64,000 bases of DNA. Origin: JAFDXJ01 sp039811225 (GTDB lineage Bacteria; Bacteroidota; Bacteroidia; Chitinophagales; Chitinophagaceae). Location of the stretch: positions 24,165-88,164 of the forward strand of contig JBDHYG010000009.1 in assembly GCA_039811225.1 (NCBI GenBank), in the 5' to 3' direction. The position numbers were made by a program, and so were the translations under genes. Below are positions 25,971 to 34,896 of the stretch, piece by piece. Position 1 is the first letter of the stretch. Every line of letters begins with the position of its first letter. The notes under the pieces were generated by a model that had not been told where the DNA came from, searched no databases, and saw nothing but the letters and a program-made list of their open reading frames with translations.

Positions 25971-26692
25971 TAGAAACTAAAAATATTACAAAGAAATTTG
26001 GCAAACTCAAAGCGCTGGATAATGTATCCGTAAAGTTCTCGAGTGGAGAATGTATTGCTTTGCTGGGGCCTAATGGAAGTGGCAAAACCACGCTGATCAA
26101 ATCAATCCTGGGTATGGTAGTCCCGGATAGCGGTGAAATTTTCTTTAATGAAAAGGCCGTAAAAAATCAATGGACTTACCGGGAAAAGATCGGGTATATG
26201 CCCCAGATTGGACGGTATCCCGATAATATGACCATAGCACATGTCATTCGAATGATGAAAGAAATTCGCAAAAGCAGGCACCCAGTGCTGGATGAAACAT
26301 TGATTCGTGATTTCGGTTTGCAGGACATGATGCAAAAGAAAATGCGTACACTATCTGGCGGTACTACGCAGAAAGTGAGCGCCAGCCTGGCTTTCCTTTT
26401 TTCCCCGGATGTGTTGATTTTAGATGAACCTACGGCAGGCTTGGACCCGGTATCTTCCGAAAAATTAAAACAAAAAATTATCCAGGAAAAGGAAAAAGGG
26501 AAACTGGTTCTTATCACTTCTCATGTGCTCAGTGAATTAGATGACCTCGTAACAGAAGTGTTTTATATGCAGGAAGGGAATGTATTGTTCCATAAAAAAC
26601 TGGAAGCATTGAAAGAAGAAACAGGAGAAAGAAAATTATCAAAAGTAATTGCCGCCTATCTCAACCATAAAATACCGGTATTGACAGAATAA
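25967..26692 (+). CDS. nosF: NosF, ABC transporter ATPase for NosZ maturation
   Basis: 241-residue ABC ATPase. Walker A GPNGSGKTT, signature motif LSGGTTQK, Walker B VLILDEPTAGLD and the switch histidine in LITSHVLSELDD are all present. NosF energises the NosY permease with NosD in the periplasm, probably moving a sulfur species for CuZ formation. It starts inside the nosD stop (four-base overlap) and ends nine bases before nosY. Confidence 0.95.
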   Translation: MIETKNITKKFGKLKALDNVSVKFSSGECIALLGPNGSGKTTLIKSILGMVVPDSGEIFFNEKAVKNQWTYREKIGYMPQIGRYPDNMTIAHVIRMMKEIRKSRHPVLDETLIRDFGLQDMMQKKMRTLSGGTTQKVSASLAFLFSPDVLILDEPTAGLDPVSSEKLKQKIIQEKEKGKLVLITSHVLSELDDLVTEVFYMQEGNVLFHKKLEALKEETGERKLSKVIAAYLNHKIPVLTE

Positions 26693-26700
26693 GTATTGAT

Positions 26701-27468
26701 ATGAAAAAAATTCTGAAATTCGTCATAGTGGATATCGTACAAAACAAAATTGTATTGATATATACCTTACTGCTGCTGATCATTTCTCTCAGCATCTTCA
26801 ACCTGGAAAATAATGCAGCTAAAGGCTTATTGAGTTTATTGAATATTATCCTGATATTGGTGCCGTTGATTTGTATCATCTTTTCTACGATTTATGTGTA
26901 CAACAGTGCAGAATTTGTGGAGCTACTGGTGAGCCAGCCCTTAAAACGAAAAACAATTTGGTTAAGCTTGTATGCCGGCCTGGCGGTGTCCTTGTGTTTT
27001 GCTTTTTTTGTAGGTGCCGGTATTCCTATTTTGTTGTACCATGCTGACAGCACCGGCATCATGATGTTGGTAACAGGCCTGTTTTTGACAGTTGTATTTG
27101 TCGGTATAGCTATGCTGGCTGGTGTATTAGCAAGAGATAAAGCCAAGGGGATCGGTATTTCTATTTTATTGTGGTTATTTTTTGCGTTAATCTTCGATGC
27201 CTTGGTGTTGTTTTTATTATTCCAGTTCCAGGAGTACCCATTGGAAGATATGATGGTGGTGTGTAGTTTTTTAAACCCGATTGATTTAGGCCGCATTCAA
27301 ATTCTTTTACAAATGGATATCTCAGCGCTTATGGGTTATACCGGCGCCGTGTTTCATGAATTCTTTGGAAGTACCAATGGCATTATTATTTCTTTTGCAG
27401 GATTACTGTTATGGATTTTCGTTCCACTCTATTTTTCCCTGCGTAAATTCAGGAAAAAAGATTTGTAG
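26701..27468 (+). CDS. nosY: NosY, ABC transporter permease for NosZ maturation
   Basis: 255 residues with six hydrophobic spans, matching the ABC-2 type NosY permease. Spans are visible at about 15-31, 37-62, 85-108, 116-140, 146-168 and 222-246. It pairs with NosF and NosD. The start ATG lies nine bases after the nosF stop. It converges on the TonB-dependent receptor gene with only a five-base gap and no clear terminator, so read-through antisense transcripts at this junction are possible. Confidence 0.92.
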   Translation: MKKILKFVIVDIVQNKIVLIYTLLLLIISLSIFNLENNAAKGLLSLLNIILILVPLICIIFSTIYVYNSAEFVELLVSQPLKRKTIWLSLYAGLAVSLCFAFFVGAGIPILLYHADSTGIMMLVTGLFLTVVFVGIAMLAGVLARDKAKGIGISILLWLFFALIFDALVLFLLFQFQEYPLEDMMVVCSFLNPIDLGRIQILLQMDISALMGYTGAVFHEFFGSTNGIIISFAGLLLWIFVPLYFSLRKFRKKDL

Positions 27469-27473
27469 TAAAA

Positions 27474-29930
27474 TTAATACACAAAGTCCAGCGGGATATT
27501 CATTTTTATACCGATGTTCCGGCCCATATTGAACACGCCCTGCCTGCCTGTTGTATAATTCATAGGTAAATATTTAAAACGGCTCATACTGCTTTGATAG
27601 GCCGTATTCAATAAGTTTTCTCCGGTGAGGCTCAACGTGCAAATTGTTTTATCATGATGCACTACATCCAGGGAAATGGTCGCACCAAGCAGCCAGTAAC
27701 CCGGCGTATTTGTTTCTGTATGATAACCGGTGAAAGGATGGTTTTGAGCAAAAATCCATTCGCTTTCAATACCTGTAAATAAATGACGGATATGTTTTCC
27801 TTTCTTTAAAAAATCAGCACCCAATGAAGTCAATAACCGGGCCGGAGGAATGAGCGGTAAATTGTCTGTTCCATCAATCATTTCGGTGAACCGGCCACGT
27901 GTATAGGAAAAAACATTTTTAAAATGCAGCCAATCTAATGGATGCGGGTGAATATCCAGGCTGAATTCTGCCCCATATAAATTTGCATCATGCTGGTCAA
28001 AACGGAAAACTTCCCATGACTGGCCATTTTCCGGGTCAACCCGGATAGAATCACCGCCGGCATTATTTTGAACACGGGAATAAAAAATAAAGTTATTGAT
28101 ATGGTTGAAAAAAATGGATGCATCGAAAGATACATGCTCACTGTTTATTTCGATACCTGCATCTCCCTGTAGGCTTAGCTCTGAAGAAAGATCATGGTTC
28201 CCGATTTCATACCGGTTAGTTCCTTCATGAGCACCATTACTGGCCAGTTCGGCAAAATTGGGCGCACGAAAACCCCGTGCTAAATTGAATTTGAGTGCAA
28301 GTGTTTTAGAAATTTCATAGCTCATACCCAGGCTACCGGATAGATTGGAAAAATTCTTATCAAAGGCTGTAAATTTTGTTTCACCATTTTCCATCCATGC
28401 TTCTCCATGGTCATGCCGGGTGTCAAATCGAATGCCACCACTTACAGTCAATTTGTTTTTAGAATATTGCGAATACAAGTAGCCCCCTAAATCCAGTAAA
28501 TGATAGTCAGGAATGATTACTTCGGAAGCTTTGTTTTGGTTTGCCTGGTACATTCCTGTTACACCCAGGCTTGTTTGAAAATGACGGAAATTGGGAAAAT
28601 GCCAGCGTAATGCATAGCTCAGTGTTTGCAAATCAAACCAGGCATCCGGTACCTGGTTATTCGCCGCATTTCCAAATTCCTGGCGTTGATTCCGCTGGAA
28701 TCCGACTGTCAGGTCCAGCCGTTGATTACCCATTCGAAAAGTATTGTCTGCCGATAAGGCGAAATGACGGATATGCTGAAAAGGTACTTCCGGATTTATC
28801 TTTTTAAAATCACTGCTTGTCGCAATTACTTCTTCCCCATCCGTCAACATTTTTAAAAAGGAACCACTGATACTGTCGCGTTCTCCTTCCACGATCCCGG
28901 CATGTTGATCGAAATTGCTTATCAGCAACCGGCTATGTCCCCAGTTACCTGAATATCCAATCATACCGCCGAAATCTTTATTATTAAATTTAGAATTGAA
29001 CACATACCCATCATATTTATTCCGGTAGTCTGCAGCTGCTTTATAACTGCCATAAGCATTCCAGCTAAACCCGTTTTTTGTGCCTGCTATATTTCCATAA
29101 ACACCACGAAGTGCGTTATTGCTCTGGTATTCACTTAACAGGTTCGCTTTAATGGTTCCTTCCGGCGCCGGTGTTTGCGAAATGATATTGATGACCCCGG
29201 CTAATGCATCACTCCCATAGATTAACGATGCCGGACCTTTGAGTACTTCCACCCGTTGCACGCTGTAATCATCTATTTCAATACCATGTTCATCGCCCCA
29301 TTGCTGGCCCTCCTGCCTTATACCATCATGTATGGTAAGCACGCGGTTATAACCCAGGCCACGGATAAATGGCTTTGATATAGCCGGGCCTGTACTTACG
29401 GCCGTTACCCCTGGAACAAGTTTGGTAATTGCATCAATTGTATTGGTAGCAGGTGTATTTATAAAGTTATCCCTTTTTATCACACTTACCGGCTGCGGGT
29501 TTTGGCGGATACGGGTAGCGGAAGAGACGCCGGTTACCGTTATGGCTTCCTGTTCCACGGCCGTTTGTTCCAGCGCAAAATCATAATGTACATTCTGCCT
29601 GATCTCGATTGTTTGGGCATTAGATGCATACCCTACAAATGATACTTCTACCAGGTATTTACCTGCCGGGATATTTTTTATCTGGTAATTACCATCACTT
29701 TGTGCTACGGTGCCTTTGTTGAGGCTGTAAATAAAAATCGCGGCGCCGGGTAATATATTGTTTGTTTTTGCATCCGTTATTTTTCCTGATAAAGTAAACG
29801 TGATGTCCGGATCAGGTGTTGTTTTAATTGCTGAAGTCAGGTTTTGTGCCTGCATGGTTTTCACGGTGCAGAAAAATAAAATGGATAAGAATAGTAATTT
29901 ATAAATAGTATGGTACAAATATGAAAGCAT
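27474..29930 (-). CDS. TonB-dependent outer membrane receptor, possible copper importer for N2O reductase
   Basis: 818 residues: signal peptide (cleavage near TMQAQ), a carboxypeptidase-regulatory-like domain (about 40-120, LSGKITDAKTNNILPGAAIF), a TonB plug (about 125-250, with RGLGYNRVLTIHDGIRQEGQ and LKGPASLIYGSDALAGVINI) and a 22-strand barrel ending in aromatic Tyr. The frame is open 27 codons upstream, but the ATG at 29930 gives a proper signal. Position between nosY and a small CxxC/His protein, as for NosA/OprC copper receptors elsewhere, suggests copper uptake; the substrate is inference, since siderophores or other metals are also possible. Confidence 0.88.
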   Translation of the reverse strand: MLSYLYHTIYKLLFLSILFFCTVKTMQAQNLTSAIKTTPDPDITFTLSGKITDAKTNNILPGAAIFIYSLNKGTVAQSDGNYQIKNIPAGKYLVEVSFVGYASNAQTIEIRQNVHYDFALEQTAVEQEAITVTGVSSATRIRQNPQPVSVIKRDNFINTPATNTIDAITKLVPGVTAVSTGPAISKPFIRGLGYNRVLTIHDGIRQEGQQWGDEHGIEIDDYSVQRVEVLKGPASLIYGSDALAGVINIISQTPAPEGTIKANLLSEYQSNNALRGVYGNIAGTKNGFSWNAYGSYKAAADYRNKYDGYVFNSKFNNKDFGGMIGYSGNWGHSRLLISNFDQHAGIVEGERDSISGSFLKMLTDGEEVIATSSDFKKINPEVPFQHIRHFALSADNTFRMGNQRLDLTVGFQRNQRQEFGNAANNQVPDAWFDLQTLSYALRWHFPNFRHFQTSLGVTGMYQANQNKASEVIIPDYHLLDLGGYLYSQYSKNKLTVSGGIRFDTRHDHGEAWMENGETKFTAFDKNFSNLSGSLGMSYEISKTLALKFNLARGFRAPNFAELASNGAHEGTNRYEIGNHDLSSELSLQGDAGIEINSEHVSFDASIFFNHINNFIFYSRVQNNAGGDSIRVDPENGQSWEVFRFDQHDANLYGAEFSLDIHPHPLDWLHFKNVFSYTRGRFTEMIDGTDNLPLIPPARLLTSLGADFLKKGKHIRHLFTGIESEWIFAQNHPFTGYHTETNTPGYWLLGATISLDVVHHDKTICTLSLTGENLLNTAYQSSMSRFKYLPMNYTTGRQGVFNMGRNIGIKMNIPLDFVY

Positions 29931-30003
29931 ATCATATGGTTTATAGTTTCCCCCGATTGGGTAAATAAATGTGGATGAGCGCATAGCGCTTAAGCAGAAA
30001 AGA

Positions 30004-30339
30004 TCAGGCAATGAAGGGAGGCCCCCTTACAGAAAGGGCTGACGGAATATGTTGTATGACCGGTAGAGTGAAATGAACAAAATTAACCAGTGATTGCTCC
30101 GGAACTTGTAACTGGATTGTAGCTACAAAGGCATCACTATCCCGGGCAATTTGAAAATCACAAATGGGGCAGGAGAAATTTTCATGAAGGAGATGTGCAT
30201 CTTTGGTAGCAATTTGTGTCGTTTGAATGGACAACTGCTGGTGGCTATGGAATGTTTTTATGGTTTGTATAAAAACAAACAAAACCAGGATAAATCCGGC
30301 ACTACATTTTTTAAAGAATGATTTGTGTAAAAAACGCAC
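30004..30339 (-). CDS. Small exported CxxC/His-containing protein, DUF2946-like
   Basis: 111 residues with a signal-like hydrophobic segment (about 13-28), then a His-containing stretch (His31, His33, His49, His52), a CPIC motif (Cys57, Cys60) and a C-terminal RGPPF block. That order, hydrophobic segment, His, CPxC and a closing R-x-PP, is the DUF2946 pattern, a family often beside copper-type TonB receptors (family knowledge; not checked). It lies 73 bases upstream of the receptor on the same strand and is probably its operon partner, binding or sensing a metal. Confidence 0.65.
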   Translation of the reverse strand: MRFLHKSFFKKCSAGFILVLFVFIQTIKTFHSHQQLSIQTTQIATKDAHLLHENFSCPICDFQIARDSDAFVATIQLQVPEQSLVNFVHFTLPVIQHIPSALSVRGPPFIA

Positions 30340-30414
30340 CCGGCAAAACTAAATCAAAAAGAAGTATGGAAAGCATCACTTATGGAGATAAATAACTTTT
30401 GACATTTTGATAAA

Positions 30415-30483
30415 CAAAAAAGAGTTAAAGAAACCATGGTGAAACACCTGCGGGATCAGGTAATTCTATGTTTTCTTTAACTC
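30415..30483 (-). terminator. Large branched terminator-like hairpin
   Basis: On the minus strand, downstream of the lipoprotein gene, a 12-bp stem (GAGTTAAAGAAA at 30422-30433 with TTTCTTTAACTC at 30472-30483) continues as CATGG/CTATG and an apical ACCTG/CAGGT hairpin, and is followed by a T6 run. It looks like an intrinsic terminator with an unusually long stem. Confidence 0.65.
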
Positions 30484-30500
30484 AAAGAAATGATGAGCTT

Positions 30501-31598
30501 TTATTGTGCCTGGTCAATAAATTTTACAAAAGCATCCCCGGTTGGTAATAAACTCCGGCCACTGTTTAATGCCTTGGTAGTACCATTGTCTGAACTTAAC
30601 CAAATAGCATAAGGAACACCTGATTTAGAAATTTCCTGCAACATGGATAAAGTCAATGAAGCATTGCTATTTACCTGGCCACATTCACCCAGAATAACAT
30701 CTTTACCTGTTACGGCTTTGAGGTATTGCACTGCATAGCCCAGGGCATTAGGAGTAACGGCCGCTGTATAATTTGAAATATTCTCTGTGCCTTTTTCACT
30801 CAGGGGTTCATACCAGTGCAGGTTCACATAATCAATATCAATATCTTTTAATCCGGCCACCAGTTCCTGTGCCTGGGCTAATTTGCGGCCAAGATCCGTT
30901 GCCATATTATGGTTTTGTGCAAACTTGAGAATGCGGGCATTCATAGCGCTTTTCCCAAAAGAGGCCGCTTCACTTCTACGGTTTTGATTCATCAGGTAAT
31001 CATAAATTAATAAACTTACCTGAGGATTGGTAATGCCGCCATCTGAAACTTTTACCCCCTTACTATGTGCCACTTCCACCGCTACTTTCAGCATGTTGAG
31101 ATAATCTTTGATATCCCCGGAATGAAATTTTAAAACCAGTTCCTCATTTTCCACGAGTAGTACTTCGGGTTTATACTTCGTTAAAATTTCATTTAATTTT
31201 TCCCTATAAACATTCAGGTCATTTCCGGTAGGATAGGGTTGTGGGGTTTTGGTGCCATCGGTATTCCGTATTTTTTTCCAATACACATTCAGAAAGACTT
31301 TATAGCCGGCATTTTGCAACGCTTCCAAAGCCGGGTTACTGCCATTCCAGGTATCCATAGATAAAGTCATGCGGGTTGTCTTTACATGAAGTTGTTTGAG
31401 AATGGCCAACTTATCCTGCACACTACTGATATCAGCAAACATAACCCCAAACTCCGTGCTACCTGGTGTGGAATTAATAGTAGAAGTTACCGGTGGCATA
31501 TTTTGAGCCTGTTCCTGTTCTTGTGTTTGTGATTGCGTTTGTGATTGAGGAGCTATGCAACCCCCAAAAATCAACAGGGAAAGAATAAATGCTTTCAT
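30501..31598 (-). CDS. Lipoprotein with a glycoside-hydrolase-like TIM barrel
   Basis: 365 residues. Lipobox LLIFGGC (Cys14) followed by a low-complexity Gln/Thr tail (SQTQSQTQEQEQAQ). The rest reads as a (beta/alpha)8 barrel: strand-like segments FGVMFADIS, KTTRMTLSMD, VFLNVYW, VLLVENEE, YVNLHWYEP and VILGECGQ. The Glu in ENEE and the Glu in GECGQ are placed like the acid/base and nucleophile of clan GH-A enzymes. A surface-anchored enzyme on a polysaccharide is plausible; the family is not assigned. No sus-like partners are nearby, which argues against a standard polysaccharide locus. Confidence 0.65.
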   Translation of the reverse strand: MKAFILSLLIFGGCIAPQSQTQSQTQEQEQAQNMPPVTSTINSTPGSTEFGVMFADISSVQDKLAILKQLHVKTTRMTLSMDTWNGSNPALEALQNAGYKVFLNVYWKKIRNTDGTKTPQPYPTGNDLNVYREKLNEILTKYKPEVLLVENEELVLKFHSGDIKDYLNMLKVAVEVAHSKGVKVSDGGITNPQVSLLIYDYLMNQNRRSEAASFGKSAMNARILKFAQNHNMATDLGRKLAQAQELVAGLKDIDIDYVNLHWYEPLSEKGTENISNYTAAVTPNALGYAVQYLKAVTGKDVILGECGQVNSNASLTLSMLQEISKSGVPYAIWLSSDNGTTKALNSGRSLLPTGDAFVKFIDQAQ

Positions 31599-31667
31599 TA
31601 TGAAAAAGTTTTAAGGTGAAAAATCGCTAAGCGATATGCTTAAATTTCAATTATCGTACCATTCTTT

Positions 31668-32681
31668 TTAGGCCGGGTTTTCCCAGTAGGAAAGGCATTC
31701 CTCTACCATTTTGGTGCTACCTATAAAAACGGGGGTACGCATATGCAGTTTATCCGGTACAATATCCAGGATCCGCTTTTTGCCATTTGATGCTTTACCA
31801 CCCGCTACTTCCACTATGAAGGCAAAGGGATTGCACTCATACATCAGCCGTAATTTTCCCTGTGGTTTTTCCACGGTACCCGGGTACATAAAAATACCTC
31901 CTTTTATTAAAGTGCGGTGCATGTCGGCTACCATACTCCCAATGTAACGTTGGGTATAAGGGCCGCCATTGGCTTTCGTTTTGTTCTGGCAGGAATCAAT
32001 ATATTTTTTCACCTGTGGTTCATACTGGAAAAAATTCCCATGATTAACGGAATAAATTTTTCCTGTTTCAGGAATCTTAATATCCGGATGACTCAGGCAA
32101 AATTCCCCAATAGAAGGATCCAGGGTAAAACCATTCACACCCCTTCGTGTGGCATAAACCAACATGGTGCTGGAGCCATAAATAACATATCCGGCGGCAA
32201 CCTGTTTCACACCCGCCTGCAGGAAATCAGCTTCTGAGGCTGGCTTCCCGATTTCTGTTACCCTTCTGAAAATGCCAAAAATGGTACCGATGGAGGCATT
32301 CGTATCAATATTGCTGCTGCCATCCAATGGATCAAACATCACGATATACTTACTGTGATTGCTGATCTCATCATTAAAAATTTCTACATCATCCATCTCT
32401 TCACTACCGATACCGGCGCAACTGATACCATGCTGTAACACTCCCACCAGCTGTGTATTGGAAAATACATCCAACTTCTTCACTTCTTCACCCTGCACAT
32501 TCGTGGTACCGGCATCCCCCAGGATATCTACCAGGCCCGCTTTATTTACTTCTACATTTATTCGTTTTGCGGCAAGCCCTATATCACGGAGCAGGCTGCT
32601 CAGTTCACCGGTTGCATTGGGTATTTTTCGGTATTGCTGTATGGTGAATTCGTCCAACGTAAGAATTTTCCTGTTTATCAT
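31668..32681 (-). CDS. fbp: Fructose-1,6-bisphosphatase, class I
   Basis: 337-residue gluconeogenic enzyme. Class I landmarks: KLDVFSNTQLV, the metal-binding FDPLDGSSNID block (Asp, Glu and Asp ligands), YVIYGSSTMLVYATRRGVNGF, and the C-terminal NPFAFIVEVAGGKAS. The frame is open to a TTG at 32702; the ATG at 32681 (MINRKILTLDEF) gives the usual N-terminus. It diverges from aspartate kinase with 94 bases between starts. Cytoplasmic, acting opposite phosphofructokinase in glycolysis. Confidence 0.95.
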   Translation of the reverse strand: MINRKILTLDEFTIQQYRKIPNATGELSSLLRDIGLAAKRINVEVNKAGLVDILGDAGTTNVQGEEVKKLDVFSNTQLVGVLQHGISCAGIGSEEMDDVEIFNDEISNHSKYIVMFDPLDGSSNIDTNASIGTIFGIFRRVTEIGKPASEADFLQAGVKQVAAGYVIYGSSTMLVYATRRGVNGFTLDPSIGEFCLSHPDIKIPETGKIYSVNHGNFFQYEPQVKKYIDSCQNKTKANGGPYTQRYIGSMVADMHRTLIKGGIFMYPGTVEKPQGKLRLMYECNPFAFIVEVAGGKASNGKKRILDIVPDKLHMRTPVFIGSTKMVEECLSYWENPA

Positions 32682-32741
32682 TTGCTCTAAATTTTCACGC
32701 AAAATAGTAAATGTATTTAAATATTTTGTAGAGCCTGTTGC

Positions 32742-32749
32742 TATCTTTG
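32742..32749 (+). promoter_or_regulatory. -7 element upstream of aspartate kinase
   Basis: TATCTTTG matches TAnnTTTG and lies 26 bases before the lysC ATG at 32776, giving a leader of about 20 bases. The spacing to any TTG is not good, so support is the -7 match only. Confidence 0.35.
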
Positions 32750-32775
32750 TTTTAATCCTTCAATAAAAAAATCAC

Positions 32776-34035
32776 ATGGTCGTATACAAATTTGGCGGCG
32801 CCAGTATAAATAGTGCCGAACGGGTTGCCGCCCTGGTTCCCCTGGTTCAGAACAGCCCTAAACCCCTTATGCTGATTGTGTCTGCCATGGGCAAAACCAC
32901 CAATGCGCTGGAAAAAGTGGTTGAAAATTTTTATGCCGGCAAACAGGAAGAGGCCTTTGCCTTGTTTCAGCGGGTCAAAGACCAGCACAATACACTGGCG
33001 AAATATTTACTGGTAACAACCGCCCTGGCCTGCGACCAGAAGCTAAAAGATTTTTATACAGAAATTGAATGGTTATTACATGGAAAAGTAAACCGGGAAA
33101 TAGATTATTATTATGACCAGATTGTTTGTGTGGGTGAGTTGCTGAGTACCACTATCCTCCATTTCTATTTCCGGGAAATGGGTATTGAAAATACCTGGTT
33201 GGATGTTCGGGATATTATCCGGACTGATAATACCTTCCGGGATGCAGCCATTGACTGGCAGGTAACTACGGAGAAAATCAATACTACCGTGAAGCCAATC
33301 CTGGCAAATGATCAGGTGGTGATTACTCAGGGTTTCATCGGTTGTACCAGTGAAAATGAAAGTACCACATTAGGTCGGGAAGGCAGTGATTATACCGCGG
33401 CCGTTTTTGCCAATATCCTCGATGCAGAAAGCCTTAGCATTTGGAAAGATGTGCCCGGTGTAATGAATGCCGATCCCAAATCTTTTCCCGATGCAGCCCT
33501 GATCAGTGAACTTTCTTTTGAAGAAGTAATAGAAATGGCATTTTATGGAGCGCAGGTCATCCATCCCAAAACCATTAAGCCACTTGAAAACAAAGGTATT
33601 CCACTCTATGTAAAATGTTTTCTCGATGACAGTTTACCAGGTACCGTTATTTTTAAAAAACAACCCCGGCATATTCCACCGATTATCGTGGTAAAAATAA
33701 ACCAGGCGCTTATTCATTTGCAGACAAAAGATTTTTCGTTTATAGGCGGCAAGCCCATGGGGCAATTATATAATTTGCTGGAAGGCCTGAAAATAAAACC
33801 CAATCTTATCCAGGCAGGTGCCGTGAGTTTGCAGGTTTGCATAGATGATACAGGCAGCAAAACAGAAGCATTTGCACAGGCCGCTGAAAAAGATTTTGGA
33901 GTGCTTGTGGAGAAAGGTTTACAACTATTAACGATCCGGCATTATACGCAGGAATTATTACAGAAAATGATTGCCGGTAAACAAATCGTGCTTACGCAAC
34001 AAACACCACAAACCGTGCAGGTGCTGTATCGATAA
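32776..34035 (+). CDS. lysC: Aspartate kinase
   Basis: 419 residues, monofunctional. VYKFGGASIN at the start is the aspartokinase lysine/glycine loop; WLDVRDIIRTDNTF, TTLGREGSDYTAAVFA and IWKDVPGVMNADP define the catalytic site; two ACT-like regulatory segments follow from about 300. It makes beta-aspartyl phosphate for lysine, threonine, methionine and diaminopimelate. No homoserine dehydrogenase domain is fused. trmN6 begins 9 bases downstream, so the two are cotranscribed, an unrelated but common pairing of housekeeping genes. Confidence 0.92.
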   Translation: MVVYKFGGASINSAERVAALVPLVQNSPKPLMLIVSAMGKTTNALEKVVENFYAGKQEEAFALFQRVKDQHNTLAKYLLVTTALACDQKLKDFYTEIEWLLHGKVNREIDYYYDQIVCVGELLSTTILHFYFREMGIENTWLDVRDIIRTDNTFRDAAIDWQVTTEKINTTVKPILANDQVVITQGFIGCTSENESTTLGREGSDYTAAVFANILDAESLSIWKDVPGVMNADPKSFPDAALISELSFEEVIEMAFYGAQVIHPKTIKPLENKGIPLYVKCFLDDSLPGTVIFKKQPRHIPPIIVVKINQALIHLQTKDFSFIGGKPMGQLYNLLEGLKIKPNLIQAGAVSLQVCIDDTGSKTEAFAQAAEKDFGVLVEKGLQLLTIRHYTQELLQKMIAGKQIVLTQQTPQTVQVLYR

Positions 34036-34044
34036 TTGTTCCGG

Positions 34045-34761
34045 ATGGCGAATGCTTATTTTCAATTCAAACAATTCGTAGTGCATCAGGATTCGTGCGC
34101 GATGAAGGTGGGCACTGATGCCTGCCTGTTTGGCGCCTGGTTGCATCCGCTAAATGCTGCAACCTGTTTGCATGCATTGGAAATTGGTGCCGGCACTGGT
34201 GTCCTCTCCCTGATGTTGGCACAGCGGTTTCCGCATATCGAGGTGGATGCCGTAGAAATAGATGAAGCGGCAGCAATACAGGCGGCTTCTAATTTTGCAG
34301 CATCACCCTGGGCAAACCGGCTTCGGGTAATACGGGAAGATATCCTGCAATTCAACCAGGCAAAAAAATACAGTTTCATTTTTTCTAATCCCCCTTTTTT
34401 TCAGAAAAGCCTAAAGAGTCCGGATACAAAGATCAACCTGGCCCGGCATGAAAGCTCCCTGGATACGATATCCTTATTACGTGTCATCACAGGAAACTTA
34501 AATCCCGGTGGTAGTTTTGCCGTTCTTTTACCCTTTGATCAAAAAGATAATTTTATTATGGAAGCTGCAAATCAAGGGTGGTTCATTACTTCAGAACTAT
34601 GGGTTACACATAGCCCACGGCATCAGTATGCACGCAGCATGTTGCAATTTTGCCGGGAAAAAAGAGCGGTCAACAAACAAACCCTCGAAATATATCAGGA
34701 TGATAAAAACTATAGCCCGGCATTTCGCCACTTATTGAAAGCGTATTATCTTTTTTTATAA
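34045..34761 (+). CDS. trmN6: tRNA1(Val) A37 N6-methyltransferase
   Basis: 238-residue SAM-dependent methyltransferase of the YfiC/TrmN6 family. The SAM loop GAGTGVLSLMLAQR, acidic VEIDEAAA and the catalytic FSNPPFF (NPPF adenine-N6 motif) are present. The first frame codon is TTG at 34036 but the ATG at 34045 (MANAYFQFKQF) gives the family start. It modifies A37 of tRNA-Val. Coupled to aspartate kinase upstream. Confidence 0.86.
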   Translation: MANAYFQFKQFVVHQDSCAMKVGTDACLFGAWLHPLNAATCLHALEIGAGTGVLSLMLAQRFPHIEVDAVEIDEAAAIQAASNFAASPWANRLRVIREDILQFNQAKKYSFIFSNPPFFQKSLKSPDTKINLARHESSLDTISLLRVITGNLNPGGSFAVLLPFDQKDNFIMEAANQGWFITSELWVTHSPRHQYARSMLQFCREKRAVNKQTLEIYQDDKNYSPAFRHLLKAYYLFL

Positions 34762-34825
34762 ACTTCCTTTTATGTACCGTTAGGAAATTCTAGGCTATCG
34801 ATTTTCCCCGCAATAAATGAATGAA

Positions 34826-34833
34826 TAAATTTG
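34826..34833 (+). promoter_or_regulatory. -7 element upstream of the giant outer membrane protein
   Basis: TAAATTTG matches TAnnTTTG. If it is used, transcription starts near 34840, after the ATG at 34821, so that ATG could not serve. This matters for the start problem of the next gene; an upstream promoter is the alternative. Confidence 0.3.
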
Positions 34834-34896
34834 TTTTAGGTTAAATACAATTCACTGCACCATTCTAAAACCATATTCCTTTTTCTCGCATTATTC

